A stretch of DNA of 64,000 nucleotides from Williamsia faeni (GTDB lineage: Bacteria > Actinomycetota > Actinomycetes > Mycobacteriales > Mycobacteriaceae). Made by a program: the position numbers and the translations under genes. Each line of letters starts with the position of its first letter. Positions within the stretch are counted from its first letter, which is position 1. This document shows positions 54,286 through 63,305 of this stretch, in pieces. The notes under the pieces were generated by a model. It was not told the origin of the DNA. It saw only the letters and a list, made by a program, of their open reading frames with translations, and did not search any database. The stretch is from assembly GCA_003202005.1 (NCBI GenBank), contig QJJF01000003.1, positions 124,001-188,000 on the forward strand, read 5' to 3'.

Positions 54286-57200
54286 CCGCCGAAGACCTTC
54301 AGCACGACAGCCTTTGCCCGGCGCGTGACCCGCAAATAGTGGTCCAGGAACACCCCGGAGTCGACATCGTGCCAACCGGCGGCAAAAGCGACCGCGCGCA
54401 ATGCCTTTCCCGGTCCGGGAAGTTGATCCACAGCTTTTCCGCGGACCAGTACCAGCGCGTTGCGCGCCTTGGTGGCGGTCAGCCAGGCATCTTTGAGGAG
54501 CCGGACATCGTCTTCGGCCAGCAGTTCGGCCGACCCGATCGCCTCAAGACATTGCAGGGTGGACGTGTTGTGCAGCGCCGGGATCCGGTGCGCGTGCCGC
54601 AACTGCAGCAGCTGCACAGTCCACTCGACGTCCGCGAGTCCGCCGCGGCCCAACTTGGTGTGGGTCGCCGGATCGGCACCTCGCGGCAGACGCTCTGCGT
54701 CGACGCGTGCCTTGATCCGGCGGATCTCCCGCACCGCGTCCGACGAGACGCCACCGGCCGGGTAACGGATTTTGTCGGCCATGTGCAGAAAGTCCATACC
54801 GAGTTCTTCATCGCCGGCCGCCGGGTGTGCGCGCAACAGGGCCTGAACCTCCCATGGCTGCGCCCACTGCTCGTAATACGCCGCGTAGGCGGCGAGCGTG
54901 CGGACGACCGGTCCGTTGCGTCCCTCCGGACGCAAACCGGTGTCGACCTCGAGCGGTGGATCGGCACTGGGGGTTCCGAGCAGGGAACGCACCTTGTCGG
55001 CGATGGTATTGGCCCATCGCACGGCGCCGGCGTCGTCGACGCCTCCCGCTGGCTGGCAGACGAAAAGCACGTCGGCATCAGATCCGTAGCCGAGTTCGCC
55101 GCCGCCGAGCCGTCCCATACCGATGACAGCTATCCGGGCAGGTGCCGGCGAACCACGCTCTGCGACAGAGGCACTCACCACCACCTGCAACGCGGCATTG
55201 AGCACACCGGCCCACACCAGCGACAGCGCCCGGCAGACCTGTGGGACGTCGAGCATGCCGAGGAGGTCGGCCGACGCGATCCGGGCCAGCTCTCCGCGTC
55301 GATGGGAACGAGCCACCGAGATCGCCGATTTGAGATCACGCTGGCGAACGGTCGACGCCACCATCCCGGCGACGACATCCTCTGAGTCGACCTCGATCAG
55401 CTTGGGGCCCTTCACACCGTCGACATACAGGCGGATCACGTCGGGCGACCGCATCAGCAGCTCCGCCGCGTACGCCGAGGTCCCGAGCACGGTCATCAGC
55501 CGCTCGGCGACAACACCTTCGTCGCGGAGCAGTCGCAGGAACCAGTCCCGGTCGTCGGCCGCGTCGCACAACCGCCGGTAGTTCAGCAGGCCGGCATCGG
55601 GATCCGGTGTGCGGCTCAGCCATTCGAGCAATGTGGGTAGGAGGAGTTCCTGGATCTGACCCTTACGGCCGGGCGCCGAGACCAGCGCTTTGAGGTGCCC
55701 GAGAGCATTCTCCGGCTTGCCGTAGCCCAAGGCACCGAGCCGCCGAATCGCCGAATCGTCCGATAGCCGCAACTCGTCCTTCTCGAAGCGCGTGACCGCT
55801 TCGAGCAACGGACGATAGAAGATCTTCTCGTGCAACCTGCGTACCCGGTGGGATTGCCGGCGGATCTCCTCGCGCAAGGTTCCCCCGGCATCGAGGTCAC
55901 CTTCAGGACGAATGTGTGCGGCGCGGGCCAGCCACCGCATGGCCTCGCGGTCGTCGAACTCGGGCAACGTATGGGTCCGCTTGAGTCGCTGCAGCTGCAG
56001 GCAATGTTCGAGCAGTCGCAGAAACTCGTAGGAGGCAATGAGATTGGCGCCGTCATCACGGCCGACATAGCCACCGTCACGCAACACCGTCAGAGCTTCC
56101 ACGGTGCTCCTGACCCGCAGCGACTCATCAACGCGTCCATGCACCATCTGCAACAACTGGACGGCGAACTCCACATCGCGCAATCCGCCGCGGCCGAGTT
56201 TGATCTCCCGCACCCGCAGGTCCTCGGGTAGCTGCTCCTCCACCCGTCGGCGCATCGCCTGCACATCGACGACAAAGGCCTCGCGTTCCGATGCTTCCCA
56301 GACCATCGGGCTGACGGCGTCCACGTAGGCGCGCCCCAACTCCATGTCACCGGTCATCGGACGCGCCTTGAGCAAGGCCTGGAACTCCCAGGTCTTCGCC
56401 CAGCGCCGGTAATAGGTCAGATGGGAATCGAGGGTACGGGTCAGCGCACCGGCCTTGCCTTCGGGACGCAGCGCGGCGTCGACCTCGAAGAATGCCAGCG
56501 AGCCCACCCGCATCATCTCGCCGGCGATCCGACTGCTCTGACCGTCGGCCGGCTCGCTGACGAAGATGACATCGACGTCGCTGACGTAGTTCAGTTCCCG
56601 GGCACCACATTTGCCCATCGCGACGACGGCCAGCCGGGACTTCAAGGGTTTGTCGCCACAAACGTCGGCGATGGCCACCGCGAGCGCCGCCGTCAGAGCC
56701 GCATCGGCGAGGTCGGCGAGGAACGCGCCGACGTCGCGAAATCGCAGAACCGGTTCGTTCTCGACAGTCGGCGCGAGGTCTCGGGCCGCCAGTTGCACGA
56801 GCAGGTTGCGGTAGGCCAGCCGCAGCGCGACAACGGCCTTCGGTCCGGTGAGTTCGGCACGGAACACCAGGTTGCCGTCGTCGGCCCCGGTTCCGCGATC
56901 GTTGTAGCCCGGCTCGGGCTGTGCTCCCACCGATTCGAGCATCAGCCGCCTGACCTCATCGGCATCCGGGAGCGGGTTGCAGGTCAGCAGGCGCCAGGTT
57001 TCCGGCTCGGCGACGAGATGATCGCCGAGAGCGGTGGACGAACCGAGGACCGCAAACAAGCGGCCACGGAAACTACGGTCGGTGCGTAGCAGTCGATCGA
57101 TCTCGGGCCATTCCGGCCCGACGGCACTGCGCAGACGCACCAGGGCACGCAACGCTATGTCTGCACTGGGCGCTCGCGACAGCGACCACAACAGGTCGAT

Positions 57201-57311
57201 TGTTGCTTCGTCATACCAACCGAGTGTGGCCAGGTCGGCAGTGGCTGTTCGCTCGAGCAGACCTAGCCGTCCGACGCTTGGAACTCGAGATCTGGACGCA
57301 GGTGGTGTCAC
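54282..57311 (-). CDS. glnE: glutamine synthetase adenylyltransferase/deadenylylase
   Basis: Adds and removes AMP on the regulatory Tyr of GlnA1 (Tyr405 here). About 1009 aa from GTG 57311; ATG 57350 is the alternative. GTG is preferred because it leaves the short lead before PSVGRLGL seen in M. tuberculosis GlnE. It has two nucleotidyltransferase domains, each with its acidic pair: [13 protein letters not shown] near residue 245 (deadenylylation half) and [13 protein letters not shown] near 745 (adenylylation half). The regulatory [11 protein letters not shown] and [11 protein letters not shown] sequences are also present. The EEP gene overlaps its end, and glnA2 lies 66 bases upstream on the same strand. 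Confidence 0.95.
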   Translation of the reverse strand: MTPPASRSRVPSVGRLGLLERTATADLATLGWYDEATIDLLWSLSRAPSADIALRALVRLRSAVGPEWPEIDRLLRTDRSFRGRLFAVLGSSTALGDHLVAEPETWRLLTCNPLPDADEVRRLMLESVGAQPEPGYNDRGTGADDGNLVFRAELTGPKAVVALRLAYRNLLVQLAARDLAPTVENEPVLRFRDVGAFLADLADAALTAALAVAIADVCGDKPLKSRLAVVAMGKCGARELNYVSDVDVIFVSEPADGQSSRIAGEMMRVGSLAFFEVDAALRPEGKAGALTRTLDSHLTYYRRWAKTWEFQALLKARPMTGDMELGRAYVDAVSPMVWEASEREAFVVDVQAMRRRVEEQLPEDLRVREIKLGRGGLRDVEFAVQLLQMVHGRVDESLRVRSTVEALTVLRDGGYVGRDDGANLIASYEFLRLLEHCLQLQRLKRTHTLPEFDDREAMRWLARAAHIRPEGDLDAGGTLREEIRRQSHRVRRLHEKIFYRPLLEAVTRFEKDELRLSDDSAIRRLGALGYGKPENALGHLKALVSAPGRKGQIQELLLPTLLEWLSRTPDPDAGLLNYRRLCDAADDRDWFLRLLRDEGVVAERLMTVLGTSAYAAELLMRSPDVIRLYVDGVKGPKLIEVDSEDVVAGMVASTVRQRDLKSAISVARSHRRGELARIASADLLGMLDVPQVCRALSLVWAGVLNAALQVVVSASVAERGSPAPARIAVIGMGRLGGGELGYGSDADVLFVCQPAGGVDDAGAVRWANTIADKVRSLLGTPSADPPLEVDTGLRPEGRNGPVVRTLAAYAAYYEQWAQPWEVQALLRAHPAAGDEELGMDFLHMADKIRYPAGGVSSDAVREIRRIKARVDAERLPRGADPATHTKLGRGGLADVEWTVQLLQLRHAHRIPALHNTSTLQCLEAIGSAELLAEDDVRLLKDAWLTATKARNALVLVRGKAVDQLPGPGKALRAVAFAAGWHDVDSGVFLDHYLRVTRRAKAVVLKVFGG

Positions 57312-57356
57312 AGTCGTAAACCGTACTGGTCGGTGTACCGGACACACCATGAGCCT

Positions 57357-57377
57357 GCCCGGAGCCCCGGACCGGGC
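57357..57377 (-). terminator. weak hairpin after glnA2
   Basis: GCCCGG pairs with CCGGGC across a 9-nt loop directly after the glnA2 stop. There is no T-run, so read-through into glnE is likely. Confidence 0.3.
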
Positions 57378-58721
57378 CTACAGCGACAGATAATTCTGCA
57401 GTTCAAACGGCGTGACCTGACTGCGATAGTTGGTCCACTCGGCCCACTTGTTCCGCAAGAAGTACTCGAAAACGTGCTCTCCGACAGCCTCTGCGACCAG
57501 TTCGGACTTCTCCATCTTCGTCAGCGCCTCGGCCAGTGAACCCGGCAGCTCCTTGTAGCCCATGGCCCGACGCTCGGCGGAAGTCAACGAGAACACGTCG
57601 TCCTCGGCATGCTCCGGCAGCTCGTAGCCCTCCTTGATGCCCTTGAGTCCGGCCGCGAGCAGCACCGCGAAGGTCAGGTACGGGTTGCAGGCCGAGTCGG
57701 GGCTGCGAACCTCGATACGTCGCGACGACGCCTTGTTCGGCGTATAGAGCGGCAGCCGGATGAGTGCTGAACGGTTGGCCGCACCCCAGCTCGCCGCGGT
57801 GGGTGCTTCACCGCCGTGGATGAGCCGCTTGTAGCTGTTGACCCACTGGTTGGTGATGGCGCTGATCTCGTCGGCGTGATGCAGGATGCCGGCGATGAAC
57901 TGCTTACCGGTCTCCGAGAGCTGCATCGGGTCGTCGGGATTGTGAAAGGCGTTGGTGTCGCCCTCGAACAGGCTCATGTGCGTGTGCATCGCCGAGCCGG
58001 CGTGTTGCGAGAACGGCTTGGGCATGAACGTGGCCCACACGTTTTCCGAGATCGCGACCTGCTTGACGACGTACCGGAACGTCATCACGTTGTCAGCCAT
58101 CGACAGGGCGTCCGCGTACCGCAGATCGATCTCCTGCTGGCCGGGCGCGCCCTCGTGATGCGAGAACTCGACCGAGATACCCATCGACTCCAGTGCGTCG
58201 ATCGCGTGCCGGCGGAAGTTGGGCGCGGAATCATGCACGGACTGGTCGAAGTAACCGCCGTTGTCGGCGGGGACCGGGACCGAGCCGTCGAGCAATGGTG
58301 GGTTCTTCAGCAGGAAGAACTCGATCTCGGGGTGGACGTAGCAGCTGAATCCCTGATCCGCGGCCTTGTTCAGCTGCCGGCGCAACACATGCCGCGAATC
58401 AGCCCAGGACGGCTCGCCGTCGGGCATGACGATGTCGCAGAACATCCGGGCCGAATGATGCCGGCCGGCGCTGGTGGTCCACGGCAGGATCTGGAACGTG
58501 GAGGGGTCGGGCTTGGCGATGGTGTCGGCTTCCGACACCCGCGAGAACCCCTCGATCGCCGAGCCGTCGAAGCCGATGCCCTCGGCAAATGCACCTTCGA
58601 GCTCGGCAGGCGCAATGGCAACCGACTTCAGATAACCGAGTACGTCGGTGAACCAGAGGCGAACAAAGCGAATGTCGCGCTCTTCGAGTGTTCGGAGCAC
58701 GAATTCTTTTTGGCGATCCAT
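57378..58721 (-). CDS. glnA2: glutamine synthetase-like GlnA2 (type I-alpha)
   Basis: 447-aa GS-I-alpha enzyme. It has FTDVLGYLKSVAI, GIGFDGSAIEGFS, HPEIEFFLL, HAGSAMHTHMSLF (ATP/Glu region) and RRIEVRSPDSACNPYL. The loop that in GlnA1 carries the modified Tyr is missing (ERRAMGYKELPGSL), so GlnE control is not expected. Besides glutamine synthesis, GlnA2-type proteins have been proposed in actinomycetes to act on other amines; this cannot be settled here. A GlnR-like half-match lies in the promoter. Confidence 0.93.
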   Translation of the reverse strand: MDRQKEFVLRTLEERDIRFVRLWFTDVLGYLKSVAIAPAELEGAFAEGIGFDGSAIEGFSRVSEADTIAKPDPSTFQILPWTTSAGRHHSARMFCDIVMPDGEPSWADSRHVLRRQLNKAADQGFSCYVHPEIEFFLLKNPPLLDGSVPVPADNGGYFDQSVHDSAPNFRRHAIDALESMGISVEFSHHEGAPGQQEIDLRYADALSMADNVMTFRYVVKQVAISENVWATFMPKPFSQHAGSAMHTHMSLFEGDTNAFHNPDDPMQLSETGKQFIAGILHHADEISAITNQWVNSYKRLIHGGEAPTAASWGAANRSALIRLPLYTPNKASSRRIEVRSPDSACNPYLTFAVLLAAGLKGIKEGYELPEHAEDDVFSLTSAERRAMGYKELPGSLAEALTKMEKSELVAEAVGEHVFEYFLRNKWAEWTNYRSQVTPFELQNYLSL

Positions 58722-58745
58722 GACAAACGAGCCTAGGAGTGCCCT

Positions 58746-58761
58746 GTTAAATGCGTGTTAC
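58746..58761 (-). promoter_or_regulatory. possible GlnR box upstream of glnA2
   Basis: Minus strand GTAAC-ACGCAT-TTAAC, one mismatch in the second half-site from GTnAC-n6-GAAAC, 24 bases ahead of the glnA2 start. It is weaker than the glnA1 site, and I see no second box. Confidence 0.35.
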
Positions 58762-58806
58762 AGACGCGCATCATCCAGAATATCCTGGGGATTTCGCACC
58801 ACATTC

Positions 58807-60396
58807 TCAGCATGTGAGGCCTTCATTCGGCAATGTGAGATCGACGAAATACGCGATGACGGCATCGTCAACACAATCATCGCCCTCCAAAGACGCCGTG
58901 TGCTGGTCACCCTCGAAAGTGATGAGCCTGGCATCCAACGATTTCGCCAGTGCAACACCGGCTTCGTACGGCGTGGCCGGATCATTGGTCGTGGATATCA
59001 CAACCGTCGTAGGGAGTCCCTGCACGTCTAGCACGTGCGGTGCACTGGTGGGCGGAACCGGCCAGAACGCACATTCGTCCCGGGCACCCACTCCGGTGCC
59101 CCGGCCGTCGTCGGCAAACGGAGCCGCCCGGCGCCCTTCGGTGTCGAGGCGGTCGAGTGTCGCCTGATCGGTGATCGGCGGGTCGTCGACGCACCGGACG
59201 GCGGTGAAGACGTCGCCTACGTTGGCGTAGTGGCCGTTGCTGTCGCGTCCCTCGTACATGTCGGCCAGCCGGAGCAGCGTGTCGCCGTTTCCGCGGACCA
59301 ACTGGTCGAGTCCCTCGTGCAGCGCATCCCACAGCGCCTCGGAGTACAGGGCCTGGAAGACGCCGGTGATCGCGTCCTCGTAGCTCAGAGAACGGCCGAG
59401 CCCGGTCGGCGCCGGCCGGTCGATCAGCGGCCGGGTGAGTTCCTGGAAACGCTTCGTCGCCTGCGCCGGATCATCCCCTAGCGGACACCCGCCACCGGCT
59501 GCACAATCCGCGGCGAAGGCGTCGAAGACCGACTGGAAGCCGGCCATCTGTTCGACGGTGTCCTCCACCGGATCTGCTGCCGGATCGACCGCCCCATCGT
59601 TGACCATCGCCCTGACGTTGGCCGGGAATTCCTCGGCATAGGTCGCCCCGATCCGGGTGCCGTAGGAATAGCCGAGATAGTTGAGCTTGTCGTCGCCGAG
59701 CGCGGCCCGCAACACATCGAGGTCTTTGACCACATCGGCGGTCCCGACATGGGCAAGGTATTCCGTACCCATCCGCTGCTCACACTTGTCGGCCGTGTCC
59801 TTGGCTTCCTGTTCCTGTTTCGCGATCCCCGCCGGGGTCATGTCGGCCAGTGTCACCGCCCGCAGCTCGTCGCGTTCGGCATCTGTGAGACAACGGATTT
59901 CGGGTGTCGACTTGCCGATACCGCGGGGGTCGAAACCGATCAGGTCGAATCGGTCCCCGAGTTCGGTTTCGGAGAAGTCGGCGCCGCGCCCGGCCATGAA
60001 CTCCACGCCCGACCCGCCCGGACCACCCGGATTCATCAGCAACGAACCGATCTTGTCACCCTTCGCCCGCACCCGCAGCACCGCAAGCTGGGCGGACTCT
60101 CCGTCGGGGTTGTCGTAGTCGATGGGGACCGTGACGGTCGTACAGTCCGTCCGGTCCTCGGGATATCCGTACGACTTCTGATCGGCGTAGTCGTCGCAGG
60201 ATTCCCAGTGGAGTTGCTGGCCGTAGAACCGATCTAGCGACGGCGTGGGTGCGGTACCCGAGCTGAAGGTCGCGGGCTGTGCCGAACCGTCGAGGCTCGT
60301 ACTGCAGCCGGGGACGGCCAGGACCGCCACCGCAATGGCCATCACACCGCACAGGATTCGTCGCCCACTGCGGGTTCGCCTCGTCACCAGGCACAT
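58807..60396 (-). CDS. caeA: cell-envelope serine hydrolase, CaeA/Hip1-type alpha/beta lipoprotein
   Basis: 529-aa exported protease/esterase. Start ATG 60396 gives MCLVTRRTRSGRRIL then a hydrophobic stretch and lipobox AVPGC (Cys31). The alpha/beta hydrolase domain has NPGGPGGSG (oxyanion region), FDLIGFDPRGIG, the nucleophile in GYSYGTRIG (Ser near residue 240), and the C-terminal TAP-like domain with TTNDPATPYE (Asp) and GDQHTASLEG (His). M. tuberculosis has two tandem copies (Rv2223c, Rv2224c = CaeA/Hip1, which cleaves GroEL2); here there is one. Position between glnA2 and panB is conserved. Confidence 0.9.
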   Translation of the reverse strand: MCLVTRRTRSGRRILCGVMAIAVAVLAVPGCSTSLDGSAQPATFSSGTAPTPSLDRFYGQQLHWESCDDYADQKSYGYPEDRTDCTTVTVPIDYDNPDGESAQLAVLRVRAKGDKIGSLLMNPGGPGGSGVEFMAGRGADFSETELGDRFDLIGFDPRGIGKSTPEIRCLTDAERDELRAVTLADMTPAGIAKQEQEAKDTADKCEQRMGTEYLAHVGTADVVKDLDVLRAALGDDKLNYLGYSYGTRIGATYAEEFPANVRAMVNDGAVDPAADPVEDTVEQMAGFQSVFDAFAADCAAGGGCPLGDDPAQATKRFQELTRPLIDRPAPTGLGRSLSYEDAITGVFQALYSEALWDALHEGLDQLVRGNGDTLLRLADMYEGRDSNGHYANVGDVFTAVRCVDDPPITDQATLDRLDTEGRRAAPFADDGRGTGVGARDECAFWPVPPTSAPHVLDVQGLPTTVVISTTNDPATPYEAGVALAKSLDARLITFEGDQHTASLEGDDCVDDAVIAYFVDLTLPNEGLTC

Positions 60397-60547
60397 CGTG
60401 CCACGACGACCGATCACCCTGGAGCACGCATTGTGACAAATTGCACACCACCAGGCGTTTCCCTGGTTGACACGCAGTGCAACACTGGTGGGGTCATCCA
60501 CCAACCCGGGTACCTGCGGATGCAGGACTCGAGGCACGAAAGAGACA

Positions 60548-61417
60548 ATGATGTCCGAAACCTCGGTATATGGCGCTGCGCCCTCGGCAAGTTCCGCCGC
60601 AGCTGATCCATCTTCTCCCCGCCGCCGCGCAACTCGCGTGCACCATCTGGCCCAGATGAAATCTGAGGGCGAAAAATGGTCGATGCTCACCGCATACGAC
60701 TACTCCAGTGCGCGCATCTTCGACGACGCACACATCCCGGTCCTGCTGGTAGGCGACTCGGCGGCAAATGTGGTGTACGGCTACGACACCACCATTCCCG
60801 TCACCATCGACGAACTGCTTCCGCTGGTCCGCGGTGTCGTGAAGGGCGCCCCGCACGCGCTCGTCGTCGCCGACCTGCCGTTCGGTAGCTACGAGGCCGG
60901 TTCGCAGCAGGCCCTCGAGTCGTCGATCCGATTCTTCAAAGAGGGCGGCGCCCACGCGGTGAAGCTCGAAGGCGGTGAACGTGTCGCCGATCAGATCGCA
61001 ACACTGACCGCGGCCGGCATCCCGGTCATGGCGCACATCGGCTTCACCCCGCAGAGCGTCAACGGACTCGGCGGATTCCGCGTCCAGGGCCGGGGCGACG
61101 GCGCCGACCAGCTCATCGCCGACGCGATCGCCGTTCAGGAAGCCGGCGCATTCGCTGTCGTGATGGAGATGGTGCCCGCCGACCTGGCCGGACAGATCAC
61201 TCGCAAGCTCACCATCCCGACCGTGGGTATCGGGGCCGGCCACGAGACCGACGCCCAGGTGCTCGTGTGGCAGGACATGGCCGGCTTCACCCACGGCAAG
61301 ACCGCCAAGTTCGTCAAGCGTTATGCCGATGTCGGCGGCGAATTGCGCCGCGCGGCAGAGCAATACGCCGACGAGGTACGCCGCGGCCAGTTCCCCGGCC
61401 CCGAGCACAGCTACTGA
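60548..61417 (+). CDS. panB: 3-methyl-2-oxobutanoate hydroxymethyltransferase
   Basis: First step of pantothenate synthesis, using methylene-tetrahydrofolate and 2-oxoisovalerate, the keto acid IlvE interconverts with valine. 289 aa from ATG 60548 (or 60551) with GAAAGAG upstream. It has [34 protein letters not shown] (metal Asp), [22 protein letters not shown] and [13 protein letters not shown]. The N-terminal ~30 residues are an acidic Ser/Ala-rich extension. Divergent from caeA over a ~150-base promoter region. Confidence 0.95.
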   Translation: MMSETSVYGAAPSASSAAADPSSPRRRATRVHHLAQMKSEGEKWSMLTAYDYSSARIFDDAHIPVLLVGDSAANVVYGYDTTIPVTIDELLPLVRGVVKGAPHALVVADLPFGSYEAGSQQALESSIRFFKEGGAHAVKLEGGERVADQIATLTAAGIPVMAHIGFTPQSVNGLGGFRVQGRGDGADQLIADAIAVQEAGAFAVVMEMVPADLAGQITRKLTIPTVGIGAGHETDAQVLVWQDMAGFTHGKTAKFVKRYADVGGELRRAAEQYADEVRRGQFPGPEHSY

Positions 61418-61438
61418 CGCGATCTCGGGTGGCCCCAA

Positions 61439-61470
61439 ACCACCGTCGACCGTGCCCAAATCACCGTCGA
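61439..61470 (+). repeat. left remnant of repeat array 2
   Basis: ACCACCGTCGACCGTGCCCAAAT followed by CACCGTCGA, where the unit is cut by the insertion sequence. Same unit as array 1. Confidence 0.7.
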
Positions 61471-63176
61471 GAGGCTGTTGCCGATTCGTTTTGGGTCGGT
61501 GGCGGCGGCGTCTGAGGGTTGCGGTGTGAGGTATTGGCCGACCTAGCGGGCCCGGTTCACGCGGTGGCTGCGTTGGTGGTGGTGAACAGTCGCATGAGGT
61601 TGGTGGCCAGGGCGGCGAGGTGAAGTTCGCCTTGGACTGCGGCGGCGCCTCGCAGCGCGAACTGGCGGAGGTTTCGGCGGTCTTTGAGGTGTCCGTTGAC
61701 GGGTTCGACAATGGCCTGTCGGCGGCGGTAGGTGGCGAGGTCGTCGGGTTGTTGGAGCCGTTGTTCCATCGCAACGATGTCTGGTTCGCGATACTTCTTC
61801 GGATGTTGTTGCGCTGCAGTATGTTCAATAGTTCCGACAGTGGCACGTTTGTCGACCGCGTGAGCACGGCCGGTGGCAATAAGCCGGTCTGGGCCTTCGC
61901 ACTGCAGGTTCTCAACCGACAGATAACCGGCATCAGCAACGGCGGTCCCCACCGTGCGAACGTGCTGGTCGCAGGCTTCGGCGTTGAGACGGGTCAACGC
62001 CGCATCGATACGTTCGAGCATGAACTTGAAGGCACCCACATCGAGGCCGTCGACGATGTGTGCGGCCACGATGATGTGATCTTCGGAAACGGCGAGTTGG
62101 GCGTTGTAGCCCTGGACGTAACCTTTGCGGGTCTTACGCATCCGAGAATCTGGGTCAGTGAGGTTGCAGCGCAGGTTCTTCCGTATCCCACCAGATGCTT
62201 CCTTGGCACCGCCAGGACCGTAGTCGACGACCCGCTTGTGGGCCCGTTCGACCCGCTCGCGGGCTCGGTGGACATGGGAATGCTGCTCGGGCGGCAAGCG
62301 CTTGTTCCCGGCGACCGGCGTCCCTGCAGCCAGGTCGGCCTCGTACCGCTGGTGACGTTCGGTGACCTCATCGGTGATCGTGCTCAACCTCGCCTCGGCA
62401 TCCTCAAGACGGCGAATAGCGTTGTCGTGCGGGGTGATCGGCAAGTCAGCCTTGTCGCCTTCGATCCGATCGAGGAGGCCTTTGAGGTAGGCGCGGCGCG
62501 CTGCGCCGGTGCCCAACCCCGGCGGGGCGCTCATCCCATCCGGTTCGTCAGCGAGGTCTTCGGCAGCATCGGTTTCTTCAGCTTCGGCGACGAGCTTGTC
62601 GACCATCGACCGGATAGTGGCCTCGGTCTTGTTTTTGTTGATGCTGGCGTTGGCGGCGATAGTGGTCCCGTCGATCGCGACAACCCCGACTTTGACCATC
62701 CCGGCCTGGGCGCAGAGCCCCAGGACCTGGGCGAACAGGTCGGCGAACGCGGCGTGGTGGTCTTTGCGGAATCGGGCGATGACGGTGTGATCGGGAATGT
62801 CCCCCGCGCACGCGATCCGGAATGCAACGTCGGTGCGGCACAGCTGCTCGATCCGCCGCGAGGACGGGATTCCCACGCAGTAGGCGTAGATCAGCAACGC
62901 AGCCAACATCGACGGGTCATACCCACGCTGACCTGCAGTGGAAGTGGCCGTCGACCGCCGCCGGCGGCGTCCTTCAAACACCGACATATCCGCTTGCTCG
63001 ATCACATCGATGACGAACCAGACCACATGATTGTCCGGCAGCCAATCGCGCATGTTCTCCGGCATCAGATACTGCTGATCACGCACCACCGGTCGATACG
63101 ACTTCGCCATCTCAAGAATTCTTCCGCACCCATCCCCAAAAGCCCAGACGACCCGCCGCGATTCGGCAACAGCCTC
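61471..63176 (-). mobile_element. IS1182-family insertion sequence, intact
   Basis: 1706 bp with one transposase gene. Its ends are inverted repeats beginning GAGGCTGTTGCCGA (61471-61489 and 63158-63176, one mismatch in 19). It is flanked by TCGA on both sides (61467-61470 and 63177-63180), a 4-bp palindromic target duplication as seen in several IS1182 members. Joining the flanks through one TCGA restores an uninterrupted copy of the local repeat unit, so the insertion occurred inside that array. Both ends and the gene look undamaged. Confidence 0.9.
61557..63110 (-). CDS. IS1182-family transposase
   Basis: 517-aa DDE transposase. Start ATG 63110 yields MAKSYRPVVRDQQYLMP; the open frame to 63281 leaves the element and is excluded. 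An N-terminal helical DUF772-type region (STAGQRGYDPSMLAALLIYAY, GIPSSRRIEQLCRTDVAFR) leads to the catalytic Asp in VVAIDGTTIAANAS, YNAQLAVSEDHIIVAAHIVD, VADAGYLS (second Asp) and EPVNGHLKDRRNLR (Glu). Central coiled charged region as usual. No frameshift or stop, so probably functional. Confidence 0.93.
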   Translation of the reverse strand: MAKSYRPVVRDQQYLMPENMRDWLPDNHVVWFVIDVIEQADMSVFEGRRRRRSTATSTAGQRGYDPSMLAALLIYAYCVGIPSSRRIEQLCRTDVAFRIACAGDIPDHTVIARFRKDHHAAFADLFAQVLGLCAQAGMVKVGVVAIDGTTIAANASINKNKTEATIRSMVDKLVAEAEETDAAEDLADEPDGMSAPPGLGTGAARRAYLKGLLDRIEGDKADLPITPHDNAIRRLEDAEARLSTITDEVTERHQRYEADLAAGTPVAGNKRLPPEQHSHVHRARERVERAHKRVVDYGPGGAKEASGGIRKNLRCNLTDPDSRMRKTRKGYVQGYNAQLAVSEDHIIVAAHIVDGLDVGAFKFMLERIDAALTRLNAEACDQHVRTVGTAVADAGYLSVENLQCEGPDRLIATGRAHAVDKRATVGTIEHTAAQQHPKKYREPDIVAMEQRLQQPDDLATYRRRQAIVEPVNGHLKDRRNLRQFALRGAAAVQGELHLAALATNLMRLFTTTNAATA

Positions 63177-63290
63177 TCGAGCGTGCCCAACCGTCCGTTG
63201 ACCGTGCCGAAATCGCAAGGGCGATAGCGGTTTCGGCACGCTCGGCGGTCGCAAGGGCACGCTCGGCGGGTGGTTGGGCACGCTCGACGG
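63177..63290. repeat. right part of repeat array 2
   Basis: Two forward copies (63177-63195 and 63195-63213, CGAGCGTGCCCAACCG and CGTTGACCGTGCCGAAAT) and three reversed copies (63231-63248, 63256-63269, 63274-63290). It mirrors the forward-then-reverse layout of array 1. It ends 15 bases before the stop of the next gene. Confidence 0.72.
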
Positions 63291-63305
63291 ATGGGCTGGC
63301 CGACC

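Noticed and set aside
61620-63227. 535-codon plus-strand open frame across the IS
   Set aside because: Antisense of the transposase, with no recognisable motifs.
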